Of a stretch of 64,000 nt of DNA, positions 34,225 to 43,424 are shown in pieces. Under the pieces are notes generated by a model that saw only the letters and a program-made list of their open reading frames with translations, ran no database searches and was not told where the DNA came from. A program made the translations under genes and the position numbers. Source of the stretch: Enhygromyxa salina (lineage in GTDB: Bacteria; Myxococcota_A; Polyangia; Nannocystales; Nannocystaceae); NCBI RefSeq assembly GCF_002994635.1, contig NZ_PVNL01000124.1:1-64000 (forward strand), given 5' to 3'. Position 1 is the stretch's first letter, and every line of letters starts with the position of its first letter.

Positions 34225-34586
34225 GCGACCAGCAAGCCGCCGAACAACCGGCGCGAGTCGAGTCCGATCGCCGCTTCGGTCGGCACGTGAAGTCGTGTCG
34301 GCGTGCCCGCGGGCTGACGCAGGAAGCACTCGCCGAGCGCTCCCAGCTCTCGCCCGACACGATCCGACGACTGGAGAGAGGCACATTCTCGCCGTCGCTC
34401 GACGCGCTGCGCAAGCTCTGCATGGGGCTGCAGATGCAGCTCTCCGCCTTGTTCGACAGCTTCGACCTCGGTGAACGCGAAGCCGCGCGGGAGCTGGGCG
34501 ATGCGCTCGCGGGCGTGACCCCCGAAGTGCAAGAGGCGTTGTTTCAGCTCGTGGCCGTGCTCCGGCGGCAACGGGGCGACGACTGA
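34221..34586 (+). CDS. XRE-family regulator (copy 2)
   Basis: 121 residues from GTG 34221, with GAGGAGG 7 bp upstream. The HTH_3 domain (FGRHVKSCRRARGLTQEALA, SPDTIRRLERGTFSPSLDAL) and the C-terminal half closely match the XRE protein at 4373-4705. It ends in the CTGA overlap with the repeat gene. Confidence 0.85.
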   Translation: MSDQQAAEQPARVESDRRFGRHVKSCRRARGLTQEALAERSQLSPDTIRRLERGTFSPSLDALRKLCMGLQMQLSALFDSFDLGEREAARELGDALAGVTPEVQEALFQLVAVLRRQRGDD

Positions 34587-35464
34587 GCGGGGACGACTAC
34601 CTCGACCTCGCCGAAGCCGTCGAGCGGGGCGCGGTTGCGGGCGACGGCGGACTCGTGCCCGGCGTGCTGGGTGCGCGCTACACGATCGGGCTCAGCTCGT
34701 GGGAGAGCATGATCGACGAGCTGCTCGCCCAGCTCGCGGCCGATGCGGGTTCGACTCGCAAAGCGCTGGTCCTGCTCGGCGTCCCGGCGGACCTGCTCGA
34801 CGCGTGGGTCCAGGGTCCGACGGTCGGCACCGACGCGACCGCAGTATGGTTCGCAGCTCTCCGGCCCGACGCGGTGCGACGCGTCGGGCTCACGCTCAGC
34901 GTGCGAACCCTCCGCGGCGATGACTACCTCGATCTGGTCGAAGCGGCCGGCGACATGGCGATCGCTGGCGATGGCGCCCTCGACCCGGCTCGACTGCGCC
35001 GCCGCTACACGATCGACCGCGGGCCGTGGTTGCGCATGGTCGCCGATCTGCTCGGCCAAGTCGTCGGGGATGCTGGATCGATCGAGCGAGCGTCGGCAGT
35101 GATCGCCGTGCCGCGCGACAGCTTGACCATCTGGGTTTGCTGGCTGCTGTCGCGTGGCTCGTGCGACGCGGCGTGCTCACGCTGGCCCGTCGCTGCGGTC
35201 GGCGACCTACCCGACGCCGCCGCGTATCTCGACCTGGCCGAAGCCGTCGAGCGTGGCGGCGTCACGGGCGACAACGCGATCGACCTGCCCAGCGTGCGCG
35301 ACTTCTATGTGGTTCAGCTCGACAGCTGGGATCGCATGGCGGCCGACCTGCTCGGCCAGGTCGTCACCGACGCCGGCTCAGTCCGCAACGCCGCGAAGCT
35401 GCTCGAGGTCCCTCGCTCGACCCTGAGTGCCTGGAGGCGGCGAGGAAGGGGGGCCAAACCATGA
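34583..35464 (+). CDS. Three-unit Fis-like HTH repeat protein, CTG start (copy 2)
   Basis: 293 residues from CTG 34583, the same length as the homologue at 3059-3940 and homologous throughout. Each unit has GDDYLDL...RYTI...SWxxMxxDLLxQ...DAGSxxxAxxxLxVPRxTLxxW. The only ATG/GTG/TTG in this frame is GTG 34655, which would cut off the first 24 residues of unit 1, although they are conserved between copies. The start CTG overlaps the TGA of the XRE gene. A multi-HTH regulator is inferred. Confidence 0.6.
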   Translation: MSGDDYLDLAEAVERGAVAGDGGLVPGVLGARYTIGLSSWESMIDELLAQLAADAGSTRKALVLLGVPADLLDAWVQGPTVGTDATAVWFAALRPDAVRRVGLTLSVRTLRGDDYLDLVEAAGDMAIAGDGALDPARLRRRYTIDRGPWLRMVADLLGQVVGDAGSIERASAVIAVPRDSLTIWVCWLLSRGSCDAACSRWPVAAVGDLPDAAAYLDLAEAVERGGVTGDNAIDLPSVRDFYVVQLDSWDRMAADLLGQVVTDAGSVRNAAKLLEVPRSTLSAWRRRGRGAKP

Positions 35465-35533
35465 CGGGCGCAATCGGGCTGCTCGAGTCTGCGCCCGAAG
35501 TCGATCTCGACGTGCTGCACCCGACCTGCGACC

Positions 35534-36397
35534 ATGGCTCCCATGTTGAGTCTCCGCGTAGCCACATCATGTCTCGTCAGTGTCGTGCTCTGGGGCTGCG
35601 GAGATGACAGACCGGACCACTACGTGGGGCCACCCCTCGAGCGGAAGGACATGTGGGCGAAGCCGGCGCCGGAAACCGCGGGCCCGCAGACACTCACCAA
35701 GGGTCTCGCGTGCACGCAGTTCGAGGCCACCGCCGAGTTTGAAGACGGCCACCTTCACGTCGATCTCAAGACCGACCTACCCGAGGACGTCGAGGTCAGC
35801 ATCACAGTGACCCGCGACTACACTGAGGTCGGAAGCGAGGAGACCTACTCGCTCGACTACTTGGATGACGACAGCAAGGTCGCGGACTGGACAACTGGCC
35901 GAGACTTCGATCTCTCCAACACGGCCGCCCTCGAGCGCTTTGAAGAAAAGCGTGAGGAGTGGGCGGCCATGGGTATCGACAAGGAGATCAACAGGTTCAG
36001 TCAGGCGATCGAAGTCTGGATGTTGATCCGGCTCAGCGAGCCAAAAACTTCGGGTACCTGCAAGCTAAGCGAGAGCGGGGACCTCGAACAGACCTGGGAG
36101 TTCAAGTACCCACTTGCTGCCAAGCTCAAACCCGTTCAGACCCTAAACCCTGAGGGCTTGGTCAAGGGGGACCGCTTCCGGCTCACCCAAGAGACACCAT
36201 TGATGCCGTCGCCAGACCCGGCCGATCCCATGGCAGCGCTGGCTCAGGTCGTCATGGTGCCCGCTAAATCCTTGGTCGAGGTCAGGTCCGTTAGCGAGGT
36301 CAAGGGCAGCAGGTGGTACGCGGTCAACGTGAACAAGAGCCGCGGGTGGTTCAACAGCACCGCACTCATCGGGCAGGATCTCAAACGTTCGAAGTGA
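35534..36397 (+). CDS. Lipoprotein with C-terminal SH3-like domain
   Basis: 287 residues. A signal peptide with lipobox VLWGC (cysteine near 22) precedes a beta-rich middle (HLHVDLKTDLPEDVEVSITV) with two helices. A C-terminal bacterial SH3-like segment follows (VVMVPAKSLVEVRS, SRWYAVNVNKSRGWFNSTAL). SH3b domains bind wall or protein ligands. Not part of an evident operon. Confidence 0.6.
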   Translation: MAPMLSLRVATSCLVSVVLWGCGDDRPDHYVGPPLERKDMWAKPAPETAGPQTLTKGLACTQFEATAEFEDGHLHVDLKTDLPEDVEVSITVTRDYTEVGSEETYSLDYLDDDSKVADWTTGRDFDLSNTAALERFEEKREEWAAMGIDKEINRFSQAIEVWMLIRLSEPKTSGTCKLSESGDLEQTWEFKYPLAAKLKPVQTLNPEGLVKGDRFRLTQETPLMPSPDPADPMAALAQVVMVPAKSLVEVRSVSEVKGSRWYAVNVNKSRGWFNSTALIGQDLKRSK

Positions 36398-36538
36398 GCG
36401 GCGCCAGCTCGCTGCGCGCCTCTGCTGCCGGGTACGGCAGCAGAGGTCGGTTTATGATTGCCGTCGACGATTGCTTCGACGGGTCGAAGCGGCGGGACGG
36501 GCTCGGCCCGTTCGTCCACAAAGTCAAGCTCTTCGACC

Positions 36539-36748
36539 CTATTGATGGCACAACGAGTCGCGGCGCAGGTGGTCGGCGTAGAGCCTGATCGGGCAGACGA
36601 GACCGGTGGTGCGGACGAGACCGCCGTAGCCCAGGAAGCCAAACTGGTGCCGCTCAGTGAGTAGATCGATGGCATCAGCCAGCAATAGTGCGTCCGGGTT
36701 CATCGGTACGCTGGTCGCGACGATTGCAGTCTTCAGATAGTCGAACAT
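36539..36748 (-). CDS. Small protein at the end of the T6SS cargo region
   Basis: 69 residues (MFDYLKTAIVATSVPMNPDA onward) with AGGA 5 bp before the ATG. Compact, with a Gly-rich turn (GFLGYGGLVRTTG). It is in the same orientation as the effector/immunity genes and 35 bp downstream of them, so it may be an additional immunity or orphan gene. Confidence 0.45.
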   Translation of the reverse strand: MFDYLKTAIVATSVPMNPDALLLADAIDLLTERHQFGFLGYGGLVRTTGLVCPIRLYADHLRRDSLCHQ

Positions 36749-36783
36749 CGTTTCCTAAGATGGTTGCTCACTGTGTAGGCGGG

Positions 36784-37464
36784 CTAGCCACGATCGACGG
36801 TTGGCGCGAGAAAAGGGAACAGCACGTAGCCTGCTATCGAAACCTTGACTTCTTCCGCACGAGGGCCGGCGAGGCTGCAAGCTCGTTCGTGGCTCATTAA
36901 CTTGGAAGATACAGCCACAGACAGATCGCCTAGCTTTGGATCGCTTGCGATTCGTTTGACCGCTACCTCGGCGTTGCGAAGCGTCGGCACGGGGGCGCGG
37001 TTGTGGTTCTCCTCATCGTAGATCGAAAGGTCGAATCCGCCGGCTTCACACACGGCCAATTGCATAGCCGAGAGATTCGCGGCTGCTTCGGGTGACCCGA
37101 TGCGATAGTCGGCCGCTACACTCGACTCTAGATAGCTCATCGTCCACTGGAGATCTGGAGCCCTGAAAACGTTGACGTAGACCTCGGCTGCGGTGTTTCG
37201 TCCGAGCCCATCGAGTAGTGCATGAGAAACGTACTCGAGCCCGACTCCCCACCAGGAACCCGCAATCCTCGCCACTTCTGGCAAAGAGCCGACGGCGGCG
37301 AACTCTGTGGTTTCGACCGTTGGCCAACCGTTGTGAGCAAATAGCTGGACTGCAGATCCGGTGAAAGTCAGGCCGCAGCCGGGGAGAGTATCGTCGATTT
37401 GATGAAGAAGCTCAACCAGATCGAGGCGAGTTTGTGAAAACCTTGCTTCAAATGAGTAGCCCAT
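36784..37464 (-). CDS. Probable immunity protein for the REase-like T6SS effector
   Basis: 226 residues, no signal peptide, mixed alpha/beta (LPGCGLTFTGSAVQLFAHNG, TAAEVYVNVFRAPDLQWTMS). It starts 3 bp after the effector stop. No family is recognised. The call rests on position: every DUF4150 effector needs a cognate immunity protein, and this is the only candidate. Lower GC than the core genes, as is common for such genes. Confidence 0.55.
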   Translation of the reverse strand: MGYSFEARFSQTRLDLVELLHQIDDTLPGCGLTFTGSAVQLFAHNGWPTVETTEFAAVGSLPEVARIAGSWWGVGLEYVSHALLDGLGRNTAAEVYVNVFRAPDLQWTMSYLESSVAADYRIGSPEAAANLSAMQLAVCEAGGFDLSIYDEENHNRAPVPTLRNAEVAVKRIASDPKLGDLSVAVSSKLMSHERACSLAGPRAEEVKVSIAGYVLFPFLAPTVDRG

Positions 37465-37467
37465 GAG

Positions 37468-38424
37468 TCAGACCTTGATGATACGGATTGCCATGCCAGC
37501 AATCTCACCGAGACGAGTGATTTGGGCGGATAGGAAATCGCCGCCTCCGCTAGCCGGAACTTTGTAAATGATCGCGCTCGCGCCACCTTGTTTGACAGCC
37601 TGGATATTCCGCCCTAGTTGTCGCGCATCCTGCATGCTCATCTCGTTCTTGCACTTGACTTCGACCACCTGCGGAGGGCCTCCGTTGGGGTCGTCGTGAA
37701 GTTGGTCACCTTCACGCTCGATGTCGCACTCCGAACACCTCCAGAAGACTTTCTCCTCGTGAGGGTCTTGGCTCAACTGAGAACTCCTTGTCAGATCGCC
37801 GGCCGCCTTGTTATGCGCGGCAGCTGCGGCTTCGAATCGCGGGCCCACTCGTGGGTGCGACGCTGCTTCGTCGATCTTCTGGCTCATCCGCTTTTTGCCG
37901 CTGGCCTCGCGGTGAACCCAGGTGTGGTTGAATGAGTTGGTACACTCCGTTGTCGTATTACCGGCCTGCTCAGGATACATCATCGCTTGTGCGAGTTGCA
38001 TGATGCCTGCCGCCGTAGCTGCGTTGGGCGGACTGCCGCTCGGCCCACAATTGTTGACCATGGGATCACTCAACAATTGAATGTTCTTGCCCTCCGCCTT
38101 GACATCCAGCGAACCCGGACCAACAAATTTCGCCGGCCCATCTGTGTTGGCCGAGACCACACCCCCGCCGGTACCCTTGGACGCCGCGTCGCCCTGGGAT
38201 CCGAAGCTCGCACCCTTGACCGCGATCGTCTTGCCCTCGATCTTCACGTCCTTGGTGAAGCCCTTTGGCTTCGTCCCGCTCTTGGCAATATTGGGCAGCG
38301 GTGTGGGCACGAAGGGCGCGGGCGGACCCGGCATCTTGCAGACGTTGGGGAGGGTCGCGGCCGCGATGCCGTTGCTGCCCGCGGTCACGGGGGTCTTGGG
38401 AGAATTGACGCTGACGCTGGACAT
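37468..38424 (-). CDS. T6SS effector: DUF4150 PAAR-like tip with REase-like nuclease toxin
   Basis: 318 residues. Residues 1-150 are the DUF4150 (PAAR-like) domain: SVNSPKTPVTAGSNGIAAAT, LPNIAKSGTKPKGFTKDVKI, and a Gly/Ala-rich repeat of short strands. A short linker follows. The C-terminal domain has CSECDIEREGDQLHDD (Cys pair), then PPQVVEVKCKNEMSMQDARQ with the (D/E)xK element of PD-(D/E)XK nucleases. PAAR-like domains cap the VgrG spike and carry the toxin into the target cell. DNA degradation is inferred. Confidence 0.75.
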   Translation of the reverse strand: MSSVSVNSPKTPVTAGSNGIAAATLPNVCKMPGPPAPFVPTPLPNIAKSGTKPKGFTKDVKIEGKTIAVKGASFGSQGDAASKGTGGGVVSANTDGPAKFVGPGSLDVKAEGKNIQLLSDPMVNNCGPSGSPPNAATAAGIMQLAQAMMYPEQAGNTTTECTNSFNHTWVHREASGKKRMSQKIDEAASHPRVGPRFEAAAAAHNKAAGDLTRSSQLSQDPHEEKVFWRCSECDIEREGDQLHDDPNGGPPQVVEVKCKNEMSMQDARQLGRNIQAVKQGGASAIIYKVPASGGGDFLSAQITRLGEIAGMAIRIIKV

Positions 38425-38442
38425 GGGCTCGTGCGCTCCAGT

Positions 38443-39492
38443 TTAGACAGATGGTGCCTGCAAGACGACCGCGCTTCGCAGGCCGCCGAATGAGCCGGCC
38501 CAGGCCATCGCTAGCGGCCCGCTCGCGTATCCGCGGGCCCACGCCCGCACGGCGAGGGCCGACAGCAAAGAGCCCGTCGCGGCGCCGGTGTCCCCCCACG
38601 CGCTGGTCGGCGCGATGTAGCGGGTCCCGTCGACGAGCCGGGCGTGGGTGTGCAACATCGTGAACGCCCACTCCTCGCTGCGATAGCGCTCACCGTTGAT
38701 GTCGCACAATACATCGTTGATTCGCTCCTGGGGCGGTTGCAGGCCGCGGGTCGCGGTGTTGATCGCGTCGGCGAGGGCGGTGCCAGGAGTGGCCGGGGTG
38801 ACGTTGGAACGATCGGCTGCGATCGTCGAGTGCCAGCCTCGCACCGTGGCGAGTGAGGGGAGCCCGAGCGCGCGCAGGGCCATGGCGCTGCCGACAGCGG
38901 TGAACGCGGCCGCTTCACCAGGAATGAAGCCCGCCCGCGAGTTGCCGGCAAGCAGCCTGCGCTTGTCGAGCCAGTTGAGCACCGGACCATCGAAGTAGCT
39001 GTCGACGCCACCCACGATGCACAGCTCGAGCGCGCCGGCTTCGATCTGTTGTGTGGCGAGCCCGAGCGCATGCAGGGCGCCCGCGTGGCCGTGGCCGACT
39101 ACCTGTACGTGAGGCGCTGCCACGCCCGGCGCCTGCGTTGCCGTGAGGCCATGTACAACCGCGTCGCTGTCGTGGTTGGCCCAGCCAGGTCGCAGCTCTG
39201 GCAGCGCCAGCAACACGGCCACGGAACCGTTTATCTGCACGTTCGCGCTGAGCTTGGTGAAGACCTCCGTGAGCGCGGGGCGGCTGAGCGCGAGCAACCG
39301 CTGCGCGCCATTGAGTGCGAGGTCGAGCTGGGCGTCGATGCAGCCGTAGACGGGTTCGCCGTGGCGGTCGAGCAGCACGGGATGTTCGGTGATACGCGAG
39401 ATGCCCGCCCGGACGGCGGCGGCGGAGGTCTCGGCCAACAGGCCGACCGGCGTTCGGGCCCCGATCGCGCAAATGTGCGCTGTTGTCGTCAT
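38443..39492 (-). CDS. T6SS-associated ketosynthase-like protein, catalytically dead (copy 1)
   Basis: 349 residues with thiolase-fold motifs of beta-ketoacyl synthases: ELCIVGGVDSYFDGPVLNWL, FIPGEAAAFTAVGSAMALRA, and a C-terminal TSAWGDTGAATGSLL. The active-site Cys motif is replaced (GHGHAGALHAL where TACASGLHA is usual), so no acyl transfer is expected. Such proteins accompany DUF2169 and DUF4150 in T6SS clusters and are thought to help load effectors. It lies 18 bp before the effector gene. Confidence 0.7.
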   Translation of the reverse strand: MTTTAHICAIGARTPVGLLAETSAAAVRAGISRITEHPVLLDRHGEPVYGCIDAQLDLALNGAQRLLALSRPALTEVFTKLSANVQINGSVAVLLALPELRPGWANHDSDAVVHGLTATQAPGVAAPHVQVVGHGHAGALHALGLATQQIEAGALELCIVGGVDSYFDGPVLNWLDKRRLLAGNSRAGFIPGEAAAFTAVGSAMALRALGLPSLATVRGWHSTIAADRSNVTPATPGTALADAINTATRGLQPPQERINDVLCDINGERYRSEEWAFTMLHTHARLVDGTRYIAPTSAWGDTGAATGSLLSALAVRAWARGYASGPLAMAWAGSFGGLRSAVVLQAPSV

Positions 39493-39499
39493 GAGCGGC

Positions 39500-40322
39500 T
39501 CACGTGACCTCGATGATGGTCTTGTCGAGATAGTCGATCTTGTCGGGCTCGACGGCCAGGCTGGAATGCCATACCACGATCACCCGCGAGTCCTCGGCGT
39601 CGACCACCACGCTCGCGATCTGACCGACATGCTCCCGGGCCCTGCGTCCGAACAGGCTACGGAATGTGACTACATGGCCAGGGACCTCAAACGACAGCGC
39701 GCCACTCGGAGTCATGTTGACCAACTCGATGCGCTCGCCGCCAATGAGCCACTGCCCCGGTGGGCGCTGGTCTTGGGGGGAACATGACAAGCAGCGTGGG
39801 TCATAGTCGTCGGGCAGCAGCGGGCGCTTGGTTTGCTCCCAGTGTTGGCCGTAGGTTCCTGCGAGATCGAGCCGTGGTGACCAATAGCTGGCCAGCGCGC
39901 CGAATCCCGCGGGACCGCTGCGTACCGGGCTCGCGCCTGGGTATTCGATGCGGTGGGCCGGCTTGCCGCGAAGGGCTGCCAAGGAGTTGGCCTCGCCTCG
40001 GCCGATCGGGTTCCTGGGATCGAGTCGCTGTCGCTTGGGGTCTGGATCCGCGGTATCCGTGCCACCAAACGCGAGTTCGTAGCGGATCGGACACGACGTG
40101 AACTCGGCCGGGGAGCTGGTGCCCAACTGCACGATCCCGTCATAGCTGCGTTCGCCGAATACCGTGAGCACCTTCGCACGACCGTTGATCCGTGTACGTC
40201 ACCGATGCCCATCGAGTGCGGTGACCGTCCTGGGTCGTGTAGTCGTCCGCGACGATCAGCGGTGGCGGGTGGATAGTCGGCGACGACGAGAGCGCCAACG
40301 CCAGAACTGTGTTGGTGATCAT
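39500..40322 (-). pseudogene. Decayed DUF2169 adaptor gene
   Basis: The C-terminal 220 residues or so are intact in one frame (from GERSYDGIVQLG through FTSCPIRYELAFGG to the end) and match DUF2169 of the upstream module. The N-terminal part survives in another frame (PPPLIVADDYTTQDG near 40230) and is about 60-70 residues shorter than in the complete gene at 43421-44545. An internal deletion plus frameshift is the simplest reading. DUF2169 proteins are adaptors that load DUF4150 effectors on VgrG. Confidence 0.65.
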
Positions 40323-40489
40323 GAAAAAAAACTAGAGGCAGTCGGAACCGCGACAAGCGGCAAAATCTTCGGCTCGTAGGGCCGCCGCGCTCGACTTCAT
40401 GCAAACGATGCGCGTCGCCGCGCTGCCTCAGGTTTTGGGTCACCTCGCGCAGCTGCGTCCGATCACTCACCTGTGTCGGAGAATCTCCT

Positions 40490-41320
40490 TCATGGCACGC
40501 GGTGACCAAAAAAGTAGCGAACACCCGGCTGGAAGTTCTCGACTTGCGGGCTGTCCAGAAAATCCTCGACGATAGCCATGGCGGGCAACGGACAAAACCC
40601 ACGGTTCTCATAGAACGCGGTGCAGTCGATGCCTGTCATCGCCTCAAACTTCCGGCGGAGGTCGATTGGGAAATAGACGGGCTTCTTCGCGTAGTGATGC
40701 ATGAGCTTGGCGAGTGAGCGGACATCGAGTAGTCCCCCGCGAAGCACGAGTGCGTCCTCGCTTCCAAGGCGTTCGGCCAGGTCTCGCCACGTGCGCTCGA
40801 TGACCTCGCGGTAGCGGGTCATGCCGCCGCACTCGTCCGGAGCAATGGGAATCGAATAGTCTCCCGGGTCGAGCATATCGGCGATATCGATAGGAATGAT
40901 CTCTGCGTCACCATTCTCCTGGTTGGCCTCAAATGCATCGAGAAGGAGAGGGATGTCGCCGAGGCGACCTCGTTTACTCAACGCATCACAAATCGAAAAT
41001 GTGAACTCGTAGTTTTCGTTCAGACGCATCACCTCGATTAGCTCTGGGTAGCAGGCAGTCGGACCGGCGTCGCCGAGAATCTGGGCGCAGGCATGGTCCA
41101 AGACGCCGTCGATCTCCTTGTCTGCGACCTCCAAGAGCCGGGGGACGTTCGTGAGGTTTCCATGCTTCGCTTGCTCGAGCGCAACCGCCAGGGCGTACCA
41201 GGGCTGCTTGCGTGGGTTCTGAGGAAACGTCGCCCCCGCTGGGGGGCGCCGGCACCCGAAGTAGCCGTTGCCCTCCCACTTGAATCCGTCGAACTCGTAC
41301 TTCTTGTCGTGCGGTGACAT
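40490..41320 (-). CDS. Probable HEAT-like immunity protein for the HNH effector
   Basis: 276 residues. The middle has HEAT-like helical pairs (NLTNVPRLLEVADKEIDGVL, YELTFSICDALSKRG-type segments); the C-terminus is a compact domain (YAKKPVYFPIDLRRKFEAMT). It starts 17 bp after the HNH effector stop. HEAT-repeat immunity proteins are a known group. The call rests on position and fold appearance. Confidence 0.55.
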   Translation of the reverse strand: MSPHDKKYEFDGFKWEGNGYFGCRRPPAGATFPQNPRKQPWYALAVALEQAKHGNLTNVPRLLEVADKEIDGVLDHACAQILGDAGPTACYPELIEVMRLNENYEFTFSICDALSKRGRLGDIPLLLDAFEANQENGDAEIIPIDIADMLDPGDYSIPIAPDECGGMTRYREVIERTWRDLAERLGSEDALVLRGGLLDVRSLAKLMHHYAKKPVYFPIDLRRKFEAMTGIDCTAFYENRGFCPLPAMAIVEDFLDSPQVENFQPGVRYFFGHRVP

Positions 41321-41337
41321 CTGTACCTGCTCCTTCG

Positions 41338-42396
41338 CTAGTTCTGAAATTCGCCGAACCCCTCGTCAATCATGCGACACGCCGGGCACAGCAGATAGTT
41401 GGCTTGAAGGTTGCCGTTGTCGGGTTTTGAGATGTCTCCCGTGGGGCACCCGCCCGCGGCTTTGGGAGTGAGGTGATTCACTCGGCGCTCGCGGAGGATC
41501 TCTGCTTGGGTTGGGGCACGGTGAAACTCGACGCTGAGAGTTCGAATCACACGTCGCGCCGAAGGTATCTTCGCCTTCTTCTGGTAGTCACGGCGATATT
41601 CGTCCCAAGACTTCTTGATCTTTGTTGCTCGTGACGTCCGCGACGGACCAGGCGGCGACCGACCGTAGAACACGTCACAGGGAGGCTCCGGCAACACCCT
41701 CGTGGGTTGAGCACACGTGCAGCCCGGCCGGGCCTTCGCCTGGGCGATGAGCGACCGGTATTTTTGCTTCTGGCCCTTCGCCCACTGCCTTCGCTGGTGA
41801 TCGCTCAACCCGGAATTCGTCTGTCGCTCCAGTGCCTGCTTGTTGATGTTGTCATTGTACCAGTCGTCGCGTCCCATGGGCTTTCCGGTGTCATCGCTAT
41901 GTTTCATCCCACCACAGCAAGCGCACTGGCCTTTTGCGATTCGCTGCTGCGCCAAGATGGTCATGTCCTCCATATTTGGCATCGGCACCGTGTTGCCGGG
42001 GTAGCTTCCGTGATTGGAAGTCATCAGGTCGATGTGGCGACATACATGTTTACCTTCCACCTTGACATCGAAGGAGTGGCCTGAGAAATACGATGCGCCC
42101 GTGACCTGGTGGGTTAGGACCGACGCACCGAAGTTCTTCGTCGCAGCTTCGTTCCCCAACGGCGATGTCTTGTAGAAGCTCTGACCAGCGAGGGCGATCG
42201 GCTTGCCGGCGATGAGGACGTGCTTGCTGCCCTTCTTCAGGTCCTTGGAGAATGAAGTCGCGGCATACGGGACGGGGAACGGGCCGGTGGGTGGCGCCGG
42301 AGGGCTCATGCAGACGTCGGGAAACGCGGCCACTACCTTTGCGTCCCCCGCCTTGCAGGCGATCGAGTTTCCGTTCGCATAGACTTTCTTGCTCAT
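41338..42396 (-). CDS. T6SS effector: DUF4150 PAAR-like tip with HNH-type nuclease toxin
   Basis: 352 residues from ATG 42396 (AGGGAG upstream). The N-terminal DUF4150 domain (ANGNSIACKAGDAKVVAAFP, LKKGSKHVLIAGKPIALAGQ) runs to about residue 150. A Cys/Arg-rich linker includes CACCGGMKH. The C-terminal end has RVNHLTPKAAGGCPTGD, GNLQANYLL and CPACRMID, a treble-clef HNH/Endo VII-like arrangement with NH and CxxC elements. Delivered by T6SS to cut DNA in rivals (inferred). ATGA overlap with the preceding gene. Confidence 0.75.
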   Translation of the reverse strand: MSKKVYANGNSIACKAGDAKVVAAFPDVCMSPPAPPTGPFPVPYAATSFSKDLKKGSKHVLIAGKPIALAGQSFYKTSPLGNEAATKNFGASVLTHQVTGASYFSGHSFDVKVEGKHVCRHIDLMTSNHGSYPGNTVPMPNMEDMTILAQQRIAKGQCACCGGMKHSDDTGKPMGRDDWYNDNINKQALERQTNSGLSDHQRRQWAKGQKQKYRSLIAQAKARPGCTCAQPTRVLPEPPCDVFYGRSPPGPSRTSRATKIKKSWDEYRRDYQKKAKIPSARRVIRTLSVEFHRAPTQAEILRERRVNHLTPKAAGGCPTGDISKPDNGNLQANYLLCPACRMIDEGFGEFQN

Positions 42397-43424
42397 CGTT
42401 CGCTCCCTGTCGCATCTAGTACCACGGCCGCTCGCCCTGTGTGGCCATCCCCGGCAAAGGCGATGGCCCGCGCGCCAGGGGCGTACCCGGCGCGAAATGC
42501 TGTGGTCGCCCAGCTGAGCCCACACAAGCCTGCCGCTGCGCCGACGTCCCCCAACGAAGCAGCGGGGAGCTGCAGCGGGAAGTTGTGCTTGCGCTGGCGC
42601 AGCATCCGTGAAACCAGCAGCGCCTGCTCCTTGAAGTGGTAGCCCTGGCCGGCGGCGTCTGACAGCCGAAAGTCCAGGTCATGGATGGCCCGCGCGGCCT
42701 CGGTCAAGCACCCTCGGGCCGCCTCAACCACGCCGTCTGCCCGCAGCGGCAAATCGTTCGCCGGCAGGGCCGGCTCCTCTCCAAAGCCGATGCCATTCAC
42801 AACCGCGATTGCACCCGCGCGCTGGGTGCTGACCAGCAGACAGGCCGCTGCCTCGCCGGGCGTCACACCGTCAGAGTTGTTCACGCTCAGTAGCCGGCCA
42901 GTCGCTTGCATCTGCATCAAGCTTCGGGCACCGATGAGCGAGTCGGCGGCGCAGACCAAGACCGCCGGAACTCGGCGCGTAGCGAGGAGCATGGACCGGG
43001 CGTGGGCGAGCGCTTGAAAACCGCCATAGGCGCCTCGTGCAAGGGTCTGAAAGGCTCCCACTTCGAGGCGCATGCCGACTGCCGCACCCACGCGGGACGC
43101 CAGCGTGTCGACTCGCAAGGTCGGTAGATTTGGCTGATCAGGTAGGGCACAGACGATGGGCAGCTGCTCGAGTAGTCCGCGCGGCATCCCACGCATGGTG
43201 TCTTCGATGGCATGTCCAAGCAGCGCGATCCAGCGTTGTCGGGCGGTGAGACCCTCCTCAAACTGTCCGACAAAGGAGCCGACGATCGGCTCGCCGTCGA
43301 GACCGACGAAGGCCAATTCCTCGCGGCGGGTGAGTCCGGTCTGAATCGCGATACAGGCGGCGTCGGCGGTCAAGCCGAGCGGGCAGGCCAAGCCGACGCT
43401 GTGGATGTAGAGCGGCGTGCTCAT
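42393..43424 (-). CDS. T6SS-associated ketosynthase-like protein, catalytically dead (copy 2)
   Basis: 343 residues from ATG 43424. Thiolase-fold features: SVGLACPLGLTADAACIAIQ, AVLVCAADSLIGARSLMQMQ, TPGEAAACLLV and AASLGDVGAAAGLCGL. The active-site Cys is again absent (TLARGAYGGFQAL). It overlaps both neighbours by ATGA, so adaptor, ketosynthase-like protein and effector are made together. Confidence 0.7.
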   Translation of the reverse strand: MSTPLYIHSVGLACPLGLTADAACIAIQTGLTRREELAFVGLDGEPIVGSFVGQFEEGLTARQRWIALLGHAIEDTMRGMPRGLLEQLPIVCALPDQPNLPTLRVDTLASRVGAAVGMRLEVGAFQTLARGAYGGFQALAHARSMLLATRRVPAVLVCAADSLIGARSLMQMQATGRLLSVNNSDGVTPGEAAACLLVSTQRAGAIAVVNGIGFGEEPALPANDLPLRADGVVEAARGCLTEAARAIHDLDFRLSDAAGQGYHFKEQALLVSRMLRQRKHNFPLQLPAASLGDVGAAAGLCGLSWATTAFRAGYAPGARAIAFAGDGHTGRAAVVLDATGSER

